Assembly (NCBI GenBank): GCA_019509985.1
Contig: JAEKLF010000036.1
Location: 21,033-85,032, forward strand
Reading direction: 5' to 3'
Source of the DNA: Burkholderiales bacterium
GTDB lineage: Bacteria; Pseudomonadota; Gammaproteobacteria; Burkholderiales; Burkholderiaceae_C
DNA length: 64,000 bases
The notes beneath the pieces are model-generated. The model searched no databases and was not told the DNA's origin. It saw nothing but the letters and a program-made list of their open reading frames with translations. Of the stretch, positions 40,819-48,972 are shown piece by piece. The position numbers were made by a program, and so were the translations under genes. How positions within the stretch are numbered: position 1 is the first letter of the stretch; each line of letters starts with the position of its first letter.

Positions 40819-41709
40819 ATGAGCACCCGCAGCTACGACCCCGTTCCCTCCCGCCGCGTCGCCTTCCTGGGCCTCGGGGTCATGGGCGATCCGATGGCCG
40901 GTCATCTGGCGCGTGCCGGCCACCAGGTGACCGTCTACAACCGCACGGCCGCCAAGGCCGAGGCCTGGGTGAGGGACTATGGCGGCGCCTTCGCGGCGAC
41001 GCCGGCCGCGGCCGCCAAGGACGCGGAGTTCGTGTTCTGCTGCGTCGGCAACGACGACGACCTGCGCTCGGTAGTGCTTGGGGAAACGGGTGCGTTCAGC
41101 GGCATGTCGCCGGGGGCAGTATTCGTCGACCACACGACGGCCTCGGCCGAGGTGGCGCGCGACCTGCATTCGGTGGCGGTCGTGCAGGGCCTGCATTTCA
41201 TCGACGCCCCGGTCTCCGGCGGCCAGGCTGGCGCAGTCAACGGCGCGTTGACGGTGATGTGCGGCGGCGAGGCGGCACCCTTCGAGGCGGCCAGGCCCAT
41301 CGCCATGGCCTTCTCCAAGGCCGTCACGCGGCTCGGCGGCCCGGGCTCGGGCCAGCTCGCCAAGATGGTCAACCAGATCTGTATCGCCGGCATCGTGCAG
41401 GGCCTGTCCGAGGCCGTGCGCTTCGGCCAGAACGCGGGCCTGGACATGGCCCAGGTGCTGGACGTCATCGGCAAGGGCGCGGCGCAAAGCTGGCAGATGG
41501 ACAACCGCGGCAAGACCATGGTCGAGGACAAGTTCGACTTCGGCTTCGCGGTCGACTGGATGCGCAAGGACTTGGGCCTCGTGCTCGACGAGGCCCGCCG
41601 CAACGGCTCGCGCCTGCCGTTGACGGCGCTCGTGGACCAGTTCTACGCCGACGTGCAGGCGCTGGGTGGCAACCGCTGGGACACGTCTTCGCTGATCAAG
41701 CGCCTGTAG
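40819..41709 (+). CDS. NAD(P)-dependent beta-hydroxyacid dehydrogenase (3-hydroxyisobutyrate dehydrogenase family)
   Basis: A 296-residue oxidoreductase. The N-terminal nucleotide-binding site is VAFLGLGVMGDPMAGHLARAG (cited in part: FLGLGVMGDPMAGHLA), with NRT next after strand 2 pointing to NADP. The substrate-binding motif DAPVSGGQAGAVNGAL and the catalytic Lys in GSGQLAKMVNQ are present. Substrates for the family include 3-hydroxyisobutyrate, tartronate semialdehyde and glyoxylate; I cannot choose between them. It begins 2 bases after the pilU stop. A copy of the dispersed repeat follows. Confidence 0.9.
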   Translation: MSTRSYDPVPSRRVAFLGLGVMGDPMAGHLARAGHQVTVYNRTAAKAEAWVRDYGGAFAATPAAAAKDAEFVFCCVGNDDDLRSVVLGETGAFSGMSPGAVFVDHTTASAEVARDLHSVAVVQGLHFIDAPVSGGQAGAVNGALTVMCGGEAAPFEAARPIAMAFSKAVTRLGGPGSGQLAKMVNQICIAGIVQGLSEAVRFGQNAGLDMAQVLDVIGKGAAQSWQMDNRGKTMVEDKFDFGFAVDWMRKDLGLVLDEARRNGSRLPLTALVDQFYADVQALGGNRWDTSSLIKRL

Positions 41710-41712
41710 CCG

Positions 41713-41838
41713 CATCAAACCGACCGCCGGGCCGCCCCAAGGTCGGTTTGAGCCGATGTGCGAGCGAGCTAGTGCCCGCGAGCATCGGCGTCCCCTCGGG
41801 GGACCGATCAGCGCCGCAGGCGCTGGACGAGGGGCTTA
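41713..41838 (-). repeat. Dispersed intergenic repeat, copy 2 (begins at the dolP-like stop codon)
   Basis: Read on the minus strand this matches 12829-12968 and begins at the TAA of the BON-domain gene, as copy 1 begins at the ggt TGA. CGAGGGG (41828-41834) can pair with CCCCTCG (41792-41798). CAGCGCC/GGCGCTG (41809-41815, 41819-41825) and TCAAACCGACC/GGTCGGTTTGA (41715-41725, 41741-41751) form further stems. The last stem lies right after the plus-strand dehydrogenase stop, so the region sits between two converging genes. Confidence 0.7.
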
Positions 41839-42444
41839 CTTTTTCGGCGTCGTGCGAGCGAGTTCTTCCTCGCTGATGATCTCGAAGGCCCGCACCACCT
41901 TGCGCACGCCGCTGACGTCGCGCGCGATCTCGGTCGCGCGGTCGGCCTCGCGCTCGGTCACGCGGCCCATCAGATAGACCTGGCCGCGCTCGACGACGAC
42001 GTAGAAGGCATTGCTGAGCAGGTCGCGCGCGTCGATGAGCTTGGCCTTCACCCGGCTGTTGATGAGCAAGTCGTTTGAGCGGCTGCTCAGCGAGCTCGCC
42101 GGCATCACGGCCACTTCGTTCAGCACCTTGCTGACGTTCTCCACACCGCCGACGATGCCGTCCAGCGCCGCCCGGGCTTCCTCGGAGTTGGCTTCGCCGG
42201 TGATCAGCGCGACGCGGTTGTAGCTGTTGACGCTGGCATGGACCTTCTCGCCCAGGTGTTCGCGGATGCGCGCACCGGCCTTGACCTCGATGGACTCGTC
42301 CTCGAGCTGGGTGCCCGAGGTGCGGCGGTCGGTGGCGACGGTGACGCCGCCCATCATCGCGCCGCCGATCAGCAGCGGCGCGCAGCCGGTGGCGAGCGTG
42401 CTGGCGAGGACGGCGGCGGTCAGGGTCAGGGAGAGCTTTTTCAT
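41836..42444 (-). CDS. dolP: Dual BON-domain lipoprotein (DolP/YraP-like)
   Basis: A 202-residue lipoprotein: signal KKLSLTLTAAVLASTLATGC (lipobox LATGC), a Gly/Met-rich stretch, then two BON domains (residues ~50-115 and ~125-195; VNSYNRVALITGEANSEEA in the first, YVVVERGQVYLMGRVTEREA in the second). E. coli DolP (YraP) is an outer-membrane lipoprotein that binds anionic phospholipids and supports envelope integrity. The gene lies 17 bases after diaA, the same order as in E. coli yraL-yraM-yraN-diaA-yraP except that yraM is missing here. Confidence 0.9.
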   Translation of the reverse strand: MKKLSLTLTAAVLASTLATGCAPLLIGGAMMGGVTVATDRRTSGTQLEDESIEVKAGARIREHLGEKVHASVNSYNRVALITGEANSEEARAALDGIVGGVENVSKVLNEVAVMPASSLSSRSNDLLINSRVKAKLIDARDLLSNAFYVVVERGQVYLMGRVTEREADRATEIARDVSGVRKVVRAFEIISEEELARTTPKK

Positions 42445-42461
42445 CGGGATTCCAATCTGGG

Positions 42462-43040
42462 TTATTCGTCGCTGCCGAGCAATTGCAGGTCGATAGCGTC
42501 GGCCAGCGCATGCAGCAGCACACGCTGGGCTTCGACAACGCGCGGCTCGCGGCCGTGGCTGACGCGGATCTGGATATCGGTGTCCTGCAGCAGGCCGCGC
42601 CACTCGTCGGCGGCGCCAGGCGGCTGGGCGGTCAGGGCGATGATGCTCATCTCCTGGGCGTGGGCCACGGCCAGCGCCGGCTGCCAGGCGTCGCGCTGCT
42701 CGCGCAGCGGCTCGATCATGACGAGCACGTCGCCGGGGTGGCCATGGGCCTGCAGCAACCGCGCCAGGTCCAGCCCGGCGGACTCGCGCGCCTGGGCGGC
42801 CAGGCTCCAGGCGGCCAGGCCCGGCCTCTCCTGCTCGAAGCGGCCGGCCAGGCGGGCGGCGAGGTAGTCGGCGTCCAGGGACGCCAGGCCCTGGGCAGCG
42901 CAGAGGATGCGGTTGCCGCCGGTGATGGCGTCCACCACCATTTGCGCGGCCATCGCCAGGGGGCGGGCCAGTTGCTCGGCGGCCTGGTAGAGCAGGTCGG
43001 CGCTTTCGAAGAACTGCTGCTGGATTCTTTGTTCGATCAT
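42462..43040 (-). CDS. diaA: SIS-domain protein, DiaA/GmhA-like
   Basis: A 192-residue SIS (sugar isomerase) domain protein. It starts MIEQRIQQQFFESADLLYQAAEQLARPLA like DiaA (cited in part: QQQFFESADLLYQAAEQLA) and has NRILCAAQGLASLDADYLAARL where GmhA has its GNGGS...H motif. The Ser-rich substrate loop is altered, so it is a binding protein rather than an isomerase. DiaA binds DnaA and promotes timely replication initiation. Position between yraN and dolP supports the name. The C-terminus is somewhat divergent. Confidence 0.82.
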   Translation of the reverse strand: MIEQRIQQQFFESADLLYQAAEQLARPLAMAAQMVVDAITGGNRILCAAQGLASLDADYLAARLAGRFEQERPGLAAWSLAAQARESAGLDLARLLQAHGHPGDVLVMIEPLREQRDAWQPALAVAHAQEMSIIALTAQPPGAADEWRGLLQDTDIQIRVSHGREPRVVEAQRVLLHALADAIDLQLLGSDE

Positions 43041-43056
43041 CAGAGCGGAATCATAG

Positions 43057-43455
43057 TCAGGCCGCGTCGAAGGCCCCTTGCAGCCAGGTGAGCGTCTCGC
43101 CGTCCAGCGCGACGACGTCGAATCGGCAGGGCGGCGGGCTGGCGTGGCGCAGCAGGTAATGCTGGGCAGCGTAGATCAGCCGCTGCTGCTTCTTTGACGT
43201 GACGCTGGCCGCGGCACCGCCGTGGGAGTCATCGGCCCGGGCACGCACTTCGACGAAGACCAGGGTGCCGTCGCGGTCCGCCAGGATCAGGTCCACCTCG
43301 CCCGCGCGGCGGCTGGGGCCGGCGGCGACTCGATAATTCCTCTCCAGAAGGCGCAGGCCCGCGCGTTGCAGGTGGGCCAGCGCCGCGTCCTCGGCCGCGT
43401 CACCGCGCGTCCGGGTGTCCGGTTTTGATCGAGAGCCCCAGTTGAACATTGCCAT
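43057..43455 (-). CDS. yraN: YraN family protein (UPF0102, nuclease-like)
   Basis: A 132-residue protein of the UPF0102 family with a restriction-endonuclease-like fold. The core motif is RRAGEVDLILADRDGTLVFVEVRAR (cited in part: GEVDLILADRDGTLVFVEVR), with the E...D...ExR catalytic pattern, after GDAAEDAALAHLQRAGL. No activity is firmly assigned. The start may be the Met at 43455 or the next Met (43449). It overlaps the 5' end of the divergent rsmI gene. Confidence 0.9.
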   Translation of the reverse strand: MAMFNWGSRSKPDTRTRGDAAEDAALAHLQRAGLRLLERNYRVAAGPSRRAGEVDLILADRDGTLVFVEVRARADDSHGGAAASVTSKKQQRLIYAAQHYLLRHASPPPCRFDVVALDGETLTWLQGAFDAA

Positions 43456-44371
43456 TTCCGATCAGTCCCTGCTGCGCCAGGCCGCCGCTGCTGCGGCCGG
43501 CGGCCAGCAGTATCCGGCCGGCACGCTCTACCTCGTCGCGACACCCATCGGCAATCTTGCCGACCTGAGCCTGCGTGCCATCCACCTGCTGGGTCTGGCC
43601 GACGCGCTGGCCTGCGAGGACACGCGCCAGGGTGGCGGCCTGCTGCGCCACCTGGGCCTGCACAAGCCGTTGATCGCGCTGCATCAGCACAACGAGCGCG
43701 AGGCCAGCGGCAACGTGATTGCGCGCCTGGCCGCTGGCGAGCGGGTGGCCTACGCGTCGGACGCCGGCACGCCGGCCATCTCCGACCCCGGCGCCGTGCT
43801 CGTTCAGGAAGTCGTGAAGGCCGGCTACCGCGTGCTGCCGCTGCCGGGGCCCAGCAGCGCCGTGACGGCCCTCAGCGTCGCCGGCGACACGGCGGCCACG
43901 GCATTCGCCTTCGCCGGCTTTCTGCCGACCAAGGCCGGTGAGCGCCGCACGGCCTTGCAGGTGCTGCTGGCGGTGGACGGCCAGAGCCAGGTCGTCTTCG
44001 AGGCGCCGCATCGCATCGAGGACTTGCTCGCCTTGCTGGCCGAGCTGGCGCCCGAGCGCCGGGTGACCGTCTGCCGCGAGCTGACCAAGCAGTTCGAGAC
44101 CGTGCACACGGCCGAGGCGGCGGCGTTGCCGGCCTGGCTGGCGGCCGATGCACAGCGCCAACGCGGCGAGTTCGTCCTCGTGCTGCATGCCCGCGCGCCG
44201 GTGGTGATGGCGGACGACGCACTGCCGGCCGAGGCCCAGCGTGTGCTGGCCCTGCTCGCGGCCGAGCTGCCGCTGAAGCAGGCCGTGGCGCTGGCCGCCC
44301 AGATCAGCGGCGCGCCGCGCAACCGGCTCTACGACGCGGGCCTGGCCCTCAAGCGCGGCGGCGACGAATGA
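43442..44371 (+). CDS. rsmI: 16S rRNA 2'-O-ribose C1402 methyltransferase RsmI
   Basis: A ~309-residue tetrapyrrole-methylase-fold enzyme that 2'-O-methylates C1402 in the decoding centre of 16S rRNA. Motifs: LYLVATPIGNLADLSLRAI, ACEDTRQGGGLL, ALHQHNERE, ASDAGTPAISDPG and LPLPGPSSAVTAL; near the C-terminus LPLKQAVALAAQISG. I use the TTG at 43442 because it gives only a 14-base overlap with the divergent yraN start; a GTG at 43415 in the same frame is the alternative. Its 3' end overlaps the convergent PQQ-type gene by 23 bases. Confidence 0.93.
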   Translation: MNIAISDQSLLRQAAAAAAGGQQYPAGTLYLVATPIGNLADLSLRAIHLLGLADALACEDTRQGGGLLRHLGLHKPLIALHQHNEREASGNVIARLAAGERVAYASDAGTPAISDPGAVLVQEVVKAGYRVLPLPGPSSAVTALSVAGDTAATAFAFAGFLPTKAGERRTALQVLLAVDGQSQVVFEAPHRIEDLLALLAELAPERRVTVCRELTKQFETVHTAEAAALPAWLAADAQRQRGEFVLVLHARAPVVMADDALPAEAQRVLALLAAELPLKQAVALAAQISGAPRNRLYDAGLALKRGGDE

Positions 44372-45539
44372 AGAGGCCCAGGGCCGCCAGGCCCGCGGCC
44401 ATCAGCGCTGCCGACGCGGGCTCGGGTACGGCGCCGGCCAGCAGGTAGATGTGGCCGTCGATGCCGACGGCATAGAGCGCGCCGTTGCCGCCCTCGCCGA
44501 AGCTGGTCAGCGTCGAGCCGCCGAAGGGCGTGGCCAGCTCGGTCACGCTGCCCAGGGTGCCGCCGCTCTGCTGCAGGCTCCAGATGCGGCCCGACAGGAA
44601 GTCGCCGAACACATAGCGCCCCTGCAGGCTGGCGTCCGCGCCGCCGCGGTAGACATAGCCGCCGATGACGGTGCCGCCGACGTCGCGGCCGTAGTCGTAG
44701 AGCGGGTTGGTCAGGTTGGGTGGCGTCGGGTCGCTGATGCCGGGCGTGGCCACGCTGCCCTCGCGCACACGCCAGCCGTAGTTGGCGCCACGGCCCGTGC
44801 CGAGCAGGGCCAGGTCGACCTCCTCGCGCGTGCTCTGGCCGACGTCGCCGATCCACAGGTCGCCCGTCTGGCGGTCGAAGCTGTTGCGGTAGGGGTTGCG
44901 CAGGCCGTAGGCCCAGATCTCGTCGTTCCCCGCCACGCCGACGAAGGGATTGTTCCCCGGCACCGTGTAGCCGCCCGCGGCCTGCGGCGTGATGCGCAGC
45001 AGCTTGCCGAGGTTGCTGTTCAGGTTCTGTGCGTTGTTGTCGGGGTCGTTGCCGCTGCCGCCGTCGCCGGTGGCGATGTAGAGGTTGCCCGGATCGTTGG
45101 CGCTGAAACCAATCCAGCCGGCCTTGTGGTTGTTGCGCCCGGCCGGCTGGGCCACCGTGATGACGGTGTGCGCGCTGCCCAGGTCCACCGTGCCCGAGGC
45201 GTTGACGGTGTAGCTTGCGACGACGGTGTTCAGCGTCGTCTTGTCGATGTAGTCGACGTAGAAGCGGCCATTGCTTGAGAAGCTCGGGTCGAAGGCCAGG
45301 CCCAGCAGGCCGCGCTCGCCGTTGGTGTCGACCTGGGATGAAATGTCCAGCCAGGTGGACACGCTGGAGCCCTGCTGCGTCTTGATGAGGCCGCCCTTCT
45401 CGACGACGAAGAGGCGGCTGTCACCCAGCGGCGCCGTGAGAAAGACGGGCTGGCTGTAGCCGGAGCCGACCTGGGTGTAGGCGAGGGCGGGGCCGGCGGC
45501 GGCCAGCGCGACAGCGGCGAGCGAGAAGAAAAGCTTCAT
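44349..45539 (-). CDS. PQQ-dependent sugar dehydrogenase family protein with PEP-CTERM anchor
   Basis: A 396-residue exported beta-propeller of the soluble glucose dehydrogenase (GSDH/Asd) family. Signal peptide LFFSLAAVALAAAGPALA. Family motifs: LLGLAFDPSFSSNGRFYVDY, HKAGWIGFSANDPGNLYIATGDGG (cited in part: NDPGNLYIATGDGGSGND), GLRNPYRNSFD and NYGWRVREG. The C-terminus is a PEP-CTERM sorting signal: VPEPASAALMAAGLAALGLF and a RRRR tail, which directs cleavage by an exosortase/archaeosortase-like system. No exosortase is in the window. Substrate unknown; PQQ binding is inferred from the family. Confidence 0.88.
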   Translation of the reverse strand: MKLFFSLAAVALAAAGPALAYTQVGSGYSQPVFLTAPLGDSRLFVVEKGGLIKTQQGSSVSTWLDISSQVDTNGERGLLGLAFDPSFSSNGRFYVDYIDKTTLNTVVASYTVNASGTVDLGSAHTVITVAQPAGRNNHKAGWIGFSANDPGNLYIATGDGGSGNDPDNNAQNLNSNLGKLLRITPQAAGGYTVPGNNPFVGVAGNDEIWAYGLRNPYRNSFDRQTGDLWIGDVGQSTREEVDLALLGTGRGANYGWRVREGSVATPGISDPTPPNLTNPLYDYGRDVGGTVIGGYVYRGGADASLQGRYVFGDFLSGRIWSLQQSGGTLGSVTELATPFGGSTLTSFGEGGNGALYAVGIDGHIYLLAGAVPEPASAALMAAGLAALGLFIRRRRA

Positions 45540-45649
45540 GCGGCGCTCCGGGTTCCGTGAAGGACGGATGCGCCGCATGCTTGCGGGGGGCAACCCCGCC
45601 GGCCATCCCTAGCAGGCCGCTGCCAGGAACGGAATTGTTAGCGAACGTG

Positions 45650-46003
45650 TCAGCCCGGGGCGCTGGCGGCGCGGGCGTTGTGGCGCTTGCGATGGATGTC
45701 GCGGCTGGTGCCGTCCTGCATGGCGGCGAGGCGGCGGCGCTCCTTGGCCGTCACGGTGCCGTCGGACTTGGCCTTGGCTTCGGCGTTGTCGACACGGCCC
45801 TGCTCCTTTTCCAGGCGCTGGGTTTCCTTGGCCGTCAGGCTGCCGTTGCTGGCGCCCTGGGCGATGCGGGCTTGCTGGTTGGCTTCGCGCTGGTCGATGC
45901 GCGGCGTGTTGGTGCCGGGGACGGAGGCTGCAGGCACCTGGGCGAAGGCGCTCGCGCTGGCCAGGGTCAACAGGGCAATCAGGGCTTGGTGAGAGGTCTT
46001 CAT
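45650..46003 (-). CDS. Small exported charged helical protein
   Basis: A 117-residue protein with signal peptide KTSHQALIALLTLASASAFA. The mature part is highly charged with a Lys/Arg/Glu/Gln-rich helical region (GSLTAKETQRLEKEQGRVDN) and a second similar unit (DGTVTAKERRRLAAMQDGTS). Both units contain a (S/T)-(L/V)-TAKE-xRRL-type repeat resembling half of an EF-hand-like helix start, so it is a two-repeat protein. A strong AAGGAG precedes the ATG at 46003. No function is known to me. Confidence 0.72.
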   Translation of the reverse strand: MKTSHQALIALLTLASASAFAQVPAASVPGTNTPRIDQREANQQARIAQGASNGSLTAKETQRLEKEQGRVDNAEAKAKSDGTVTAKERRRLAAMQDGTSRDIHRKRHNARAASAPG

Positions 46004-46102
46004 CGGCTGCTCCTTGAGGGGTGTTGGGTTGCAGGGCCCGTCCACAACGAGGCCGGGGCGCGGGCGGCGGACAGGCTCGCGGTAAAGAAGGATGTCCATG
46101 TC

Positions 46103-46133
46103 TTGCAATCCCTGACGCGCAGCTTCCTAGAAT
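46103..46133 (+). promoter_or_regulatory. Candidate promoter of tldD, leaderless
   Basis: TTGCAA (46103-46108) and TAGAAT (46128-46133) are spaced 19 bases. The expected start point is at or next to the A of the tldD ATG (46140), and no ribosome site precedes that ATG. The spacing is longer than ideal. Confidence 0.45.
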
Positions 46134-46139
46134 CGGCCC

Positions 46140-47603
46140 ATGATCGCCGTCGAACCCACACTGGCCCGCCTGGCCACCGCCCGCTCGCAACTGCTGGAGC
46201 CCTTCGGCCTGACCGAGGCCTCGCTCACGCAGGCCTTGCGCTTCATCACCGAGCACCGCGTCGATGACGCTGACCTCTACTTCCAGACCACGCGCGCCGA
46301 GGGGTGGAGCCTGGAGGAGGGCATCGTCAAGAGCGGGTCTTTCAGCATCGACCAGGGCGTCGGCGTGCGCGCTGTGGCCGGCGAGAAGACGGCGTTCGCC
46401 TACTCCGACGACATCTCGCTGGAGTCGCTGCTGGACGCCGCCCGCACGGTGCGCACGATTGCCGCGGCCGGCCAGAGCAAGAAGGTGAAGGTGCCCAGCC
46501 AGGGGCGTGTGGCCGGCAGCCGCGAGCTCTACGGCGTGGCCGACCCCATCGCCAGCCTGGACAGCGCCGCCAAGGTCGCGTTGCTGGAGCGCGCCGAGAA
46601 GATGGCCCGCGCCAAGGACCCGCGTGTCGCCCAGGTCATGGCCGGCCTGGCCGCCGAACACGAGGTGGTGCTGATCGCGCGCGCCGACGGCACGCTTGCC
46701 GCCGACGTGCGGCCGCTGGTGCGCCTGTCCATCACCGTCATCGCCGAGAGCAACGGCCGCCGCGAGGTGGGCTCCGGCGGCGGTGGCGGGCGCTTCGGCC
46801 TGGCCTATTTCACCGACGAGATGATCGCGACCTACGTCGAGCAGGCCGTCCACGCCGCGCTGACCAACCTGGACAGCCGCCCCGCGCCGGCCGGCGAGAT
46901 GGTCGTCGTCGTCGGCCCGGGCTGGCCCGGCGTGCTGCTGCACGAGGCCGTCGGCCACGGCCTGGAAGGCGACTTCAATCGCAAGGGCTCCAGCGCCTTC
47001 GCCGGCCGCATCGGCCAGCGCGTGGCGTCCAAGGGCGTGACCGTGCTGGACGACGGCACGCTGCCCGATCGCCGCGGCTCGCTGAACGTCGACGACGAAG
47101 GTGCGGCAAGCCAGCGCAATGTGCTGATCGAGGACGGCATCCTGAAGGGCTACATCCAGGACGCGATGAATGCCCGCCTGATGAAGACCGCCCCCACCGG
47201 CAACGGTCGCCGCGAAAGCTACGCCCACGTGCCGATGCCGCGCATGACCAACACCTACATGCTGGGCGGCAAGGACGACCCGAAGGAGATCGTCGCGTCG
47301 ATCAAGAAGGGCCTGTACGCGACCAACTTCGGCGGCGGCCAGGTCGACATCACCAGCGGCAAGTTCGTGTTCTCGGCCAGCGAGGCCTACTGGGTCGAGA
47401 ACGGCAAGATCCAGTACCCGGTCAAGGGCGCGACCATCATCGGCAACGGCCCGGACGCGCTGACGCGCGTCAGCATGATCGGCAATGACATGGCGCTGGA
47501 CACCGGCGTGGGCGTCTGCGGCAAGGAAGGGCAGAGCGTGCCGGTGGGCGTGGGGCAGCCGACGTTGCGGATCGAGGGGTTGACGGTGGGCGGGACGGCC
47601 TGA
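46140..47603 (+). CDS. tldD: Metalloprotease TldD
   Basis: A 487-residue TldD subunit of the TldD/TldE(PmbA) protease, which degrades unfolded peptides and matures microcin B17 in E. coli. The metal site HEAVGHGLEGD (HExxxH) is near residue 265, followed by RKGSSAFAGR. The N-terminal DADLYFQTTRAEGWSLEEG and the end of the C-terminal domain (GVCGKEGQSVPVGVGQPTLR, cited in part: CGKEGQSVPVGVGQPTL) match TldD. Its PmbA partner is not in the window. Start at the ATG at 46140. Confidence 0.95.
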   Translation: MIAVEPTLARLATARSQLLEPFGLTEASLTQALRFITEHRVDDADLYFQTTRAEGWSLEEGIVKSGSFSIDQGVGVRAVAGEKTAFAYSDDISLESLLDAARTVRTIAAAGQSKKVKVPSQGRVAGSRELYGVADPIASLDSAAKVALLERAEKMARAKDPRVAQVMAGLAAEHEVVLIARADGTLAADVRPLVRLSITVIAESNGRREVGSGGGGGRFGLAYFTDEMIATYVEQAVHAALTNLDSRPAPAGEMVVVVGPGWPGVLLHEAVGHGLEGDFNRKGSSAFAGRIGQRVASKGVTVLDDGTLPDRRGSLNVDDEGAASQRNVLIEDGILKGYIQDAMNARLMKTAPTGNGRRESYAHVPMPRMTNTYMLGGKDDPKEIVASIKKGLYATNFGGGQVDITSGKFVFSASEAYWVENGKIQYPVKGATIIGNGPDALTRVSMIGNDMALDTGVGVCGKEGQSVPVGVGQPTLRIEGLTVGGTA

Positions 47604-47613
47604 TCTATTGGTA

Positions 47614-48093
47614 ATGCCTCCGCCTTTACAGGCTGCTGCCTCGTTTGCTGATTTGGCGCGTGGCTTTTGTTCGTGGTGCGAGGCCAGTGAATTCAACGGC
47701 AGCGAACGCTCGGTAGCGTCCTGGCTTGCGCGGCTGTACGCCGCAGCGCTGGAGCTGCCCGACGTCGATCCCGAAAATTCGGACTGCTTACCTGAGCTAC
47801 CCGGCGCTGCGGCTGCTGCAGCAGCGGCTAACTTGGCGTGCTTCAACGGCTGCTACTACCGAATGATCTTTGACCCCGATCCTGTCGCGGACGACGAGGC
47901 CGTGATCGGGGATCTTGGCGACGACCTGCTCGACGTCTACAAGGATTTGAAAGCCGGCCTGGTCTTAGAAGATCGGGGTATGCGGACTGACGCACTCTGG
48001 CACTGGGCGTTTCAGCACCGGATTCACTGGGGCCGGCATGCCGCCGCCGCGCTGTTCGCACTGCATGGCCTGACGATCTCGAAGCTGGACTGA
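47614..48093 (+). CDS. DUF5063 domain protein
   Basis: A 159-residue acidic, soluble protein matching DUF5063: FADLARGFCSWCE at the start, LARLYAAALELPDVD, YYRMIFDPDPVADDEAVIGDLGDDLLDVYKDLKAGL (cited in part: DDLLDVYKDLKAGL) and the C-terminal WHWAFQHRIHWGRHAAAALFALHGL (cited in part: HWGRHAAAALFALHGL). No function is established for the family. I use the ATG at 47614; a TTG two codons earlier is possible. It lies 10 bases after tldD on the same strand but has less strongly biased codons than its neighbours. Confidence 0.8.
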   Translation: MPPPLQAAASFADLARGFCSWCEASEFNGSERSVASWLARLYAAALELPDVDPENSDCLPELPGAAAAAAAANLACFNGCYYRMIFDPDPVADDEAVIGDLGDDLLDVYKDLKAGLVLEDRGMRTDALWHWAFQHRIHWGRHAAAALFALHGLTISKLD

Positions 48094-48111
48094 CGAAACT
48101 GGCTGGAGCGT

Positions 48112-48897
48112 TCAGGCCGGCGCCACGACCTTCACGCTCATCCCTGGCAGCCCGGCGATGGCCCCCTCCATCAAATCCCCCGGCACCACCGGCCCGACGT
48201 TTTCCGGTGTGCCGCTGAAGATGATGTCCCCGGGCATCAGCTCGAAGGCCTGGGACAGCTGGGCGATCTGCTCGGCGACGCTCCAGATCATCTGGTTCAG
48301 GTTGGCGTCCTGCTTGACAACGCCGTTCACCTTCAGCGTGATCGACCCTTGCGTGAAGTGGCCGACCTGCGCCACGCGGTGGATGGCCCCGATGGGCGCG
48401 GAGCGGTCAAAGCTCTTGCCGATCTCCCAGGGCTTCTTCTGGTCGCCCATGCCGCGCTGCAGGTCGCGGCGGGTCATGTCCAGGCCAACGGCGTAGCCGT
48501 AGACCAGCTCCAGCGCCTTCTCAACGGGCACCTTCCTGCCGCCCTTGTGCAGCGCCGCAACCAGTTCCAGCTCGTAGTGGTAGTTCCTGGTCAGCGGCGG
48601 GTAGGGGTGCGGGGTCAGCACGCCCGGGGCAACGAACTGCACAGCGTCACTGGGCTTCTGGAAGAAGAAGGGTGGCTCGCGCGTCGGGTCCGAACCCATT
48701 TCGCGGGCGTGGGCCGCGTAGTTGCGGCCGATGCAGTAGATGCGCCGCACCGGAAAGACCTCGCTACTGCCGGCGATGGGCACTGAGGGCTGGGCGACCG
48801 TGAAGGGCACGGCATCCGGGGTCGTCGTGGCGCAGCCGGCGGCCGTCACGCCGGCAAGACCGGTGACGGCGGCGCCGAGGGCATGGCGTCTTTGCAT
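48112..48897 (-). CDS. Fumarylacetoacetate hydrolase family protein with a lipoprotein/Tat-like signal
   Basis: A 261-residue protein. Residues ~35-261 form a complete FAH-family fold: RRIYCIGRNYAAHAREMG, PPFFFQKPSDAVQ, the metal-binding YELELVAALHKGG (ExE) and YAVGLDMTRRDLQ, and DIIFSGTPENVGPV. These enzymes hydrolyse or decarboxylate diketo acids in the cytosol. Unusually, the N-terminus is QRRHALGAAVTGLAGVTAAGC, a twin-arginine-like start with a lipobox (TAAGC). The protein would then be exported and membrane-anchored. The start is supported by similarity of length to FAH proteins only after this extension. Confidence 0.85.
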   Translation of the reverse strand: MQRRHALGAAVTGLAGVTAAGCATTTPDAVPFTVAQPSVPIAGSSEVFPVRRIYCIGRNYAAHAREMGSDPTREPPFFFQKPSDAVQFVAPGVLTPHPYPPLTRNYHYELELVAALHKGGRKVPVEKALELVYGYAVGLDMTRRDLQRGMGDQKKPWEIGKSFDRSAPIGAIHRVAQVGHFTQGSITLKVNGVVKQDANLNQMIWSVAEQIAQLSQAFELMPGDIIFSGTPENVGPVVPGDLMEGAIAGLPGMSVKVVAPA

Positions 48898-48972
48898 GGC
48901 TTGTTTCCTGTCGATGTGACTGGGATTGGCCGGCAGGCGCCAGGCGAGGTCAAGCGGGCAAGCCCGCTGCCA

